Assembly: GCA_963611355.1 (NCBI GenBank)
Contig: CAVDRM010000005.1
Span: 1 to 64,000, forward strand
Length of the DNA stretch: 64,000 nt
Direction of reading: 5' to 3'
Source: CAVDRM01 sp963611355
Lineage (GTDB): Bacteria > Bacillota > Clostridia > Christensenellales > Aristaeellaceae
Shown: piece after piece, positions 61,167 through 64,000 of the stretch
Layout: each line of letters begins with the position of its first letter
How positions within the stretch are numbered: the first letter of the stretch is position 1
The notes under the pieces: generated by a model
Told to the model about the DNA's origin: nothing
What the model saw: the letters and a program-made list of their open reading frames with translations, nothing else
The model's database searches: none
Made by a program: the position numbers and the translations under genes

Positions 61167-61918
61167 ACCATGCCTCCGAGCGAAAGAATGTATGCGCCGC
61201 CCAACGCGATGACGGTGGCGAGAAAGACGGCCTCGCCGATGTGCAAAAGCCCCGCTAAAATATCGCCGGAGAACAGGTCGCGCATGCCGTTCGTCAGCTC
61301 AATGCCCGGAATCAGCAGCATGATATTGCCGATTAAAATCTTATCCACATGCGTGCCCAGGCCCAGCGCAGTCAAAATCAAAGCGCTGCCCGCCGCCGCG
61401 CACGCGCCGCCCAAATGCGTAAAAACGGCGCTGATATCCAGCCCCTGAAGCAGACGAAGCGTGAGAAACAGGATTGCGCCGCCCGCCAAGGAGGCCAGCC
61501 CGTCCTGAAGCGTTCCGCCAAAGAAAACGGCAAAAGCAAAGGGAATGACCATGTAGGCGGCAAACTGGGCAGAGAAGGGATAGGGCTTGCAAGATAAAAT
61601 ATCCGTAAGCTCGGCTTCGGCTTCTTGGCCATTCGGCGTATCCCTGCAAATGCGGCGGCACAGCGCGTTCAGACGGGATAAACGGTCAAAATTGGTTTTT
61701 CCGCCCACAATGCGGCGGGTTTGCGTGACAGGCTCGCTGTCCGGCATCAAAAGCGTCACCACAATGGAGGAGGGGATGGTGAAGGCATCCACGCGCTGCG
61801 CACCGTAGGCGTTCAGCATCCGCACGACGGAATCCTCCACCCGATAAACCTCCGCGCCGCTCTTTAAGAGCGCCTCTCCGATGTCCAGCACCAGCCTCAG
61901 TACCTGCGTCGGCTCCAT
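61163..61918 (-). CDS. Threonine/serine exporter, large subunit (ThrE/YjjP type)
   Basis: 251 residues. A cytoplasmic N-terminal domain carries the family motif GEALLKSGAEVYRVEDSV (near residue 12) and the PSSIVVTL segment. About five membrane helices follow, with LMLLIPGIELTNGMRDLFSGD near 195. Together with the small subunit it forms a split ThrE-like exporter for threonine or serine, though dicarboxylate transport has been reported for relatives. Confidence 0.88.
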   Translation of the reverse strand: MEPTQVLRLVLDIGEALLKSGAEVYRVEDSVVRMLNAYGAQRVDAFTIPSSIVVTLLMPDSEPVTQTRRIVGGKTNFDRLSRLNALCRRICRDTPNGQEAEAELTDILSCKPYPFSAQFAAYMVIPFAFAVFFGGTLQDGLASLAGGAILFLTLRLLQGLDISAVFTHLGGACAAAGSALILTALGLGTHVDKILIGNIMLLIPGIELTNGMRDLFSGDILAGLLHIGEAVFLATVIALGGAYILSLGGMV

Positions 61919-61923
61919 GAATA

Positions 61924-62589
61924 TTATCCTTTCTCTATCGGCAAAGACAGTAGATACCCGGCGATTTTTGCACTGTGAACGATGTATGAGCCGTGCGTCT
62001 CGCCTTCAAAAATTTTGAGTACGCTGCCCGGAATCGCCCGCGCAATGCGTTTTGTGTGCCGAAGCGTAATCAGGTCACTGCTGCCGGCCAGCACATAGGT
62101 CGGGATTTGAATTTTTTTGAGCGCCCGCGTGCTGATGTGCGGTTCTGTCAGCATCAGCAGTTTTAAGGGATGCGGGTCTTTGAAATAGTCCTTCCGGCCG
62201 AGAAACAGCGCTTTGACACCCAGACCGACGGGCGCAATGTTCGCTCCGCTGACAATGAGCGCGGACAAAAGCTTCGGCCAGCGGATGGCGGTCAGCAGTC
62301 CGACAATGCCGCCGTCGCTGAAGCCGTACAGAATCGGTCTGTCCAATTGCAGCGCCATGATGAGGTCATGCATATCCTGCGCCATATCCGCATAGTGATA
62401 GGCGCTGACGGGGCTGCTCTGTCCGTGCCCGCGGGAATCAATCAAATAAAGGGTAAAGCGCGCCTTGAGCCGCTCCGCCGCCTCGGTAAAGATTGCGCAG
62501 CTTTCGCCGTTTCCGTGCAGCATGAGCAGCGGCCGCCCCTGACCCAAGACCTCATAATGGATGATAACGCCGTTGACCGCCTGCTCCAT
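61924..62589 (-). CDS. Alpha/beta hydrolase
   Basis: 221 residues. The oxyanion region is LLMLHGNGES (near 22), the nucleophile elbow GFSDGG (near 90, Ser), the acid Asp in LAGSSDLITLRH (near 173) and the His in EGETHGSYI (near 197). All catalytic triad residues are present. The substrate is unknown; closest in look to small esterases or lactonases. It is divergent from dnaA across the origin region and lies five bases from the ThrE-type pair. Confidence 0.88.
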   Translation of the reverse strand: MEQAVNGVIIHYEVLGQGRPLLMLHGNGESCAIFTEAAERLKARFTLYLIDSRGHGQSSPVSAYHYADMAQDMHDLIMALQLDRPILYGFSDGGIVGLLTAIRWPKLLSALIVSGANIAPVGLGVKALFLGRKDYFKDPHPLKLLMLTEPHISTRALKKIQIPTYVLAGSSDLITLRHTKRIARAIPGSVLKIFEGETHGSYIVHSAKIAGYLLSLPIEKG

Positions 62590-62639
62590 TGCTTTTCCTC
62601 CGCATGGTTGTGCAGCCTGATTGTAGAAGCCTTTTGCCG

Positions 62640-63004
62640 CTCTGTCAAGCAGAGAAAAATATTTTTATCTCACCGAAAGCGTATTTTTATTCAAAAGTTA
62701 AATATAAATACATATTACGATTCGACTGAAAACTATTTCTTGTGGTGAGCGCTCCGATTATCTACAACACTTAGATGCGGAAGTTATCAACAGTTTTGTT
62801 CACATTCAATTTTTAAATCTTGTAAATACCCTTGAAATTCTGCGGATAATCTGATATAGTAAGTCAGGCGGTCGGGAGTTACCGACTTATCCACAAAAAG
62901 TTATCCACATGGCGGATTTCTTTGCGGCCGTGTGGAGTACTTTTTTTCGCTCAAAATGCAATCGGCAATTGCATATTCTTTTGCATGATAATGGGGGAAG
63001 AGAC
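62640..63004. other. Probable chromosomal replication origin (oriC)
   Basis: This AT-rich intergenic stretch upstream of dnaA contains DnaA boxes: TTATCCACA at 62887-62895 and 62901-62909 (both consensus), TTATCTACA at 62758-62766 and TTATCAACA at 62784-62792. A strongly AT-rich segment at 62650-62720 could be the unwinding element. The dnaA promoter lies within it, so DnaA probably represses its own gene. No protein gene is seen here. Confidence 0.8.
62832..62860 (+). promoter_or_regulatory. SigA promoter of dnaA
   Basis: TTGAAA (62832-62837) and TATAGT (62855-62860) with a 17-base spacer. Two consensus DnaA boxes lie immediately downstream. Confidence 0.7.
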
Positions 63005-64000
63005 TTGGAAACGGAAGCGCTGTGGAGAGACGCATGTGATATGATGCGCCCGGAAATGGGAGCGATTTCTTTTGATACATGGATCGCCGGCGCACTGAAG
63101 CCGATTCTGCTGGAGGAGGATACCTTTTATGTGGAGGCTTCATCGGATTTTCATCGTTCCTTTGTTGAAAAAAGGTACGCGGCGCTGGTTGCCAATTCTC
63201 TGACGCAGGCTGCCGGCCGTCCGCTCAAACTCAAAATCGTCACGCCGCAGCAGGCCGAGGAACTGAAAAACGGCACCGCTCCCGCGCAGAAAAACGCCTC
63301 CGCCGCGCAGCTCAACTCCAAATATACCTTTGATACCTTCGTTGTCGGCAACAACAACCGCTTTGCACATGCGGCATCCTTGGCCGTTGCGGAATCCCCG
63401 GCCGATGCGTATAACCCGCTGTTTATTTACGGCGGCGTGGGGCTTGGCAAGACGCACCTGATGCACGCCATCGGGCATTTTGTTTTGAAGAACAATCCGA
63501 AGGCGCGCATTGAGTACATCACCACGGAGATGTTCACCAACGAACTGATTTCGGCGATTCAGGCACACAAGAACGCCGAATTTCGAGACCGTTACCGCAA
63601 CGTGGATGTGCTGCTGGTGGACGATATTCAGTTTTTGGCCAAGGCCGAGCGCACGCAGGAGGAATTTTTCCATACCTTTAACGCCCTGCACTCCGCCGGA
63701 AAGCAGATTGTCATTTCCAGCGATAAGCCGCCCAAGGAAATCCCGCGCTTGGAGGAGCGCCTGTCCAGCCGCTTTGAGTGGGGGCTGATTGCCGATATTC
63801 AAAAGCCGGATTTGGAGACGCGCATCGCCATTTTGCAGCGGAAGGCGCGGGATGAAATGATGAACGCGGATGATGAGGTGCTGGCGCTGATTGCCGAGCG
63901 CGTTGAGAGCAATATCCGCGAATTGGAGGGCTGTCTGACCCGCCTGTCCGCGTATGCGGCGCTAACGAAGCGCCCCATTGATGTGTCTCTGGCGGAGGAA
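63005..64000 (+). CDS. dnaA: Chromosomal replication initiator DnaA (3' end beyond window)
   Basis: 332 codons are visible from a TTG start at 63005, which follows GGGGGAAG; no ATG fits the N-terminus ETEALWRDACDMM. Domain I (1-85) has FDTWIAGALKPI. The AAA+ domain starts with YTFDTFVVGNNNRFAHAA (near 108); Walker A is GGVGLGKTHL (near 142), Walker B LLVDDIQFLAKAE (near 202), sensor 1 IVISSDKPP and box VII LEERLSSRFEWGL. The DNA-binding domain lies beyond the right edge. It initiates replication at the adjacent oriC. Confidence 0.97.
   Translation, partial: METEALWRDACDMMRPEMGAISFDTWIAGALKPILLEEDTFYVEASSDFHRSFVEKRYAALVANSLTQAAGRPLKLKIVTPQQAEELKNGTAPAQKNASAAQLNSKYTFDTFVVGNNNRFAHAASLAVAESPADAYNPLFIYGGVGLGKTHLMHAIGHFVLKNNPKARIEYITTEMFTNELISAIQAHKNAEFRDRYRNVDVLLVDDIQFLAKAERTQEEFFHTFNALHSAGKQIVISSDKPPKEIPRLEERLSSRFEWGLIADIQKPDLETRIAILQRKARDEMMNADDEVLALIAERVESNIRELEGCLTRLSAYAALTKRPIDVSLAEE

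Overview
The window looks like a chromosome segment of an anaerobic, moderately GC-rich member of the Clostridia, probably gut-associated. The basis is Firmicutes-style promoters and AGGAGG ribosome sites, a T-box leader, a PhoP/PhoR system with B. subtilis-type Pho boxes, an NRPS ending in a reductase domain, and dnaA with DnaA boxes at the right edge. The species cannot be named from the sequence.

Layout. (1) 1-9211 is the packaging end of a broken prophage: a giant coiled-coil polyvalent protein whose frame is already open at the left edge, the large terminase, and a portal gene whose 3' end is replaced by the tail of an IS30-family transposase. Three in-frame copies of a GC-rich palindromic motif sit inside these phage genes. 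(2) 9327-11146 is an ECF sigma factor with a membrane partner. 11283-11860 is a zinc-ribbon gene behind a probable structured RNA with its own promoter. (3) 12119-17785 is the phosphate regulon: a Pho-box array, pstC-pstA-pstB-phoU, response regulator and sensor kinase, without pstS. A phosphodiester glycosidase and a HEAT-repeat protein follow. (4) 19750-39550 is an AT-richer block bounded by 49-bp direct repeats that match at 43 positions, 26 of them contiguous. It holds a galactarate/glucarate pathway (garD, gudD, garR, a DapA-type candidate aldolase, a LarA homologue), a tripartite TctABC transporter, a secreted mannonate-dehydratase-like protein, a private sigma-54 gene and its PrpR-type activator, and a LysR-controlled three-gene flavoprotein/iron-sulfur dehydrogenase set. 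Two divergent -24/-12 promoters at 30383-30692 tie these genes into a self-contained sigma-54 circuit.

(5) 39535-40767 is a protein of unknown function. (6) 40934-44854 is a tryptophan T-box-controlled ABC importer of the TrpXYZ type with a methyltransferase gene inserted. (7) 44939-57526 is a biosynthetic cluster: an NRPS with order C-A-T-C-A-T-R, a 7TM histidine kinase, a REC-GAF-HD-GYP regulator, an acyl-adenylating ligase and a free acyl carrier protein. The inferred product is an N-acylated dipeptide aldehyde or a derivative. A decayed integrase tail lies just downstream. (8) 58506-62589 is nagB, argH, a split threonine/serine exporter and an alpha/beta hydrolase. (9) 62640-64000 is a probable oriC and the start of dnaA.

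No rRNA, tRNA or CRISPR array was recognised. All similarity statements come from reading motifs; no database search was run.
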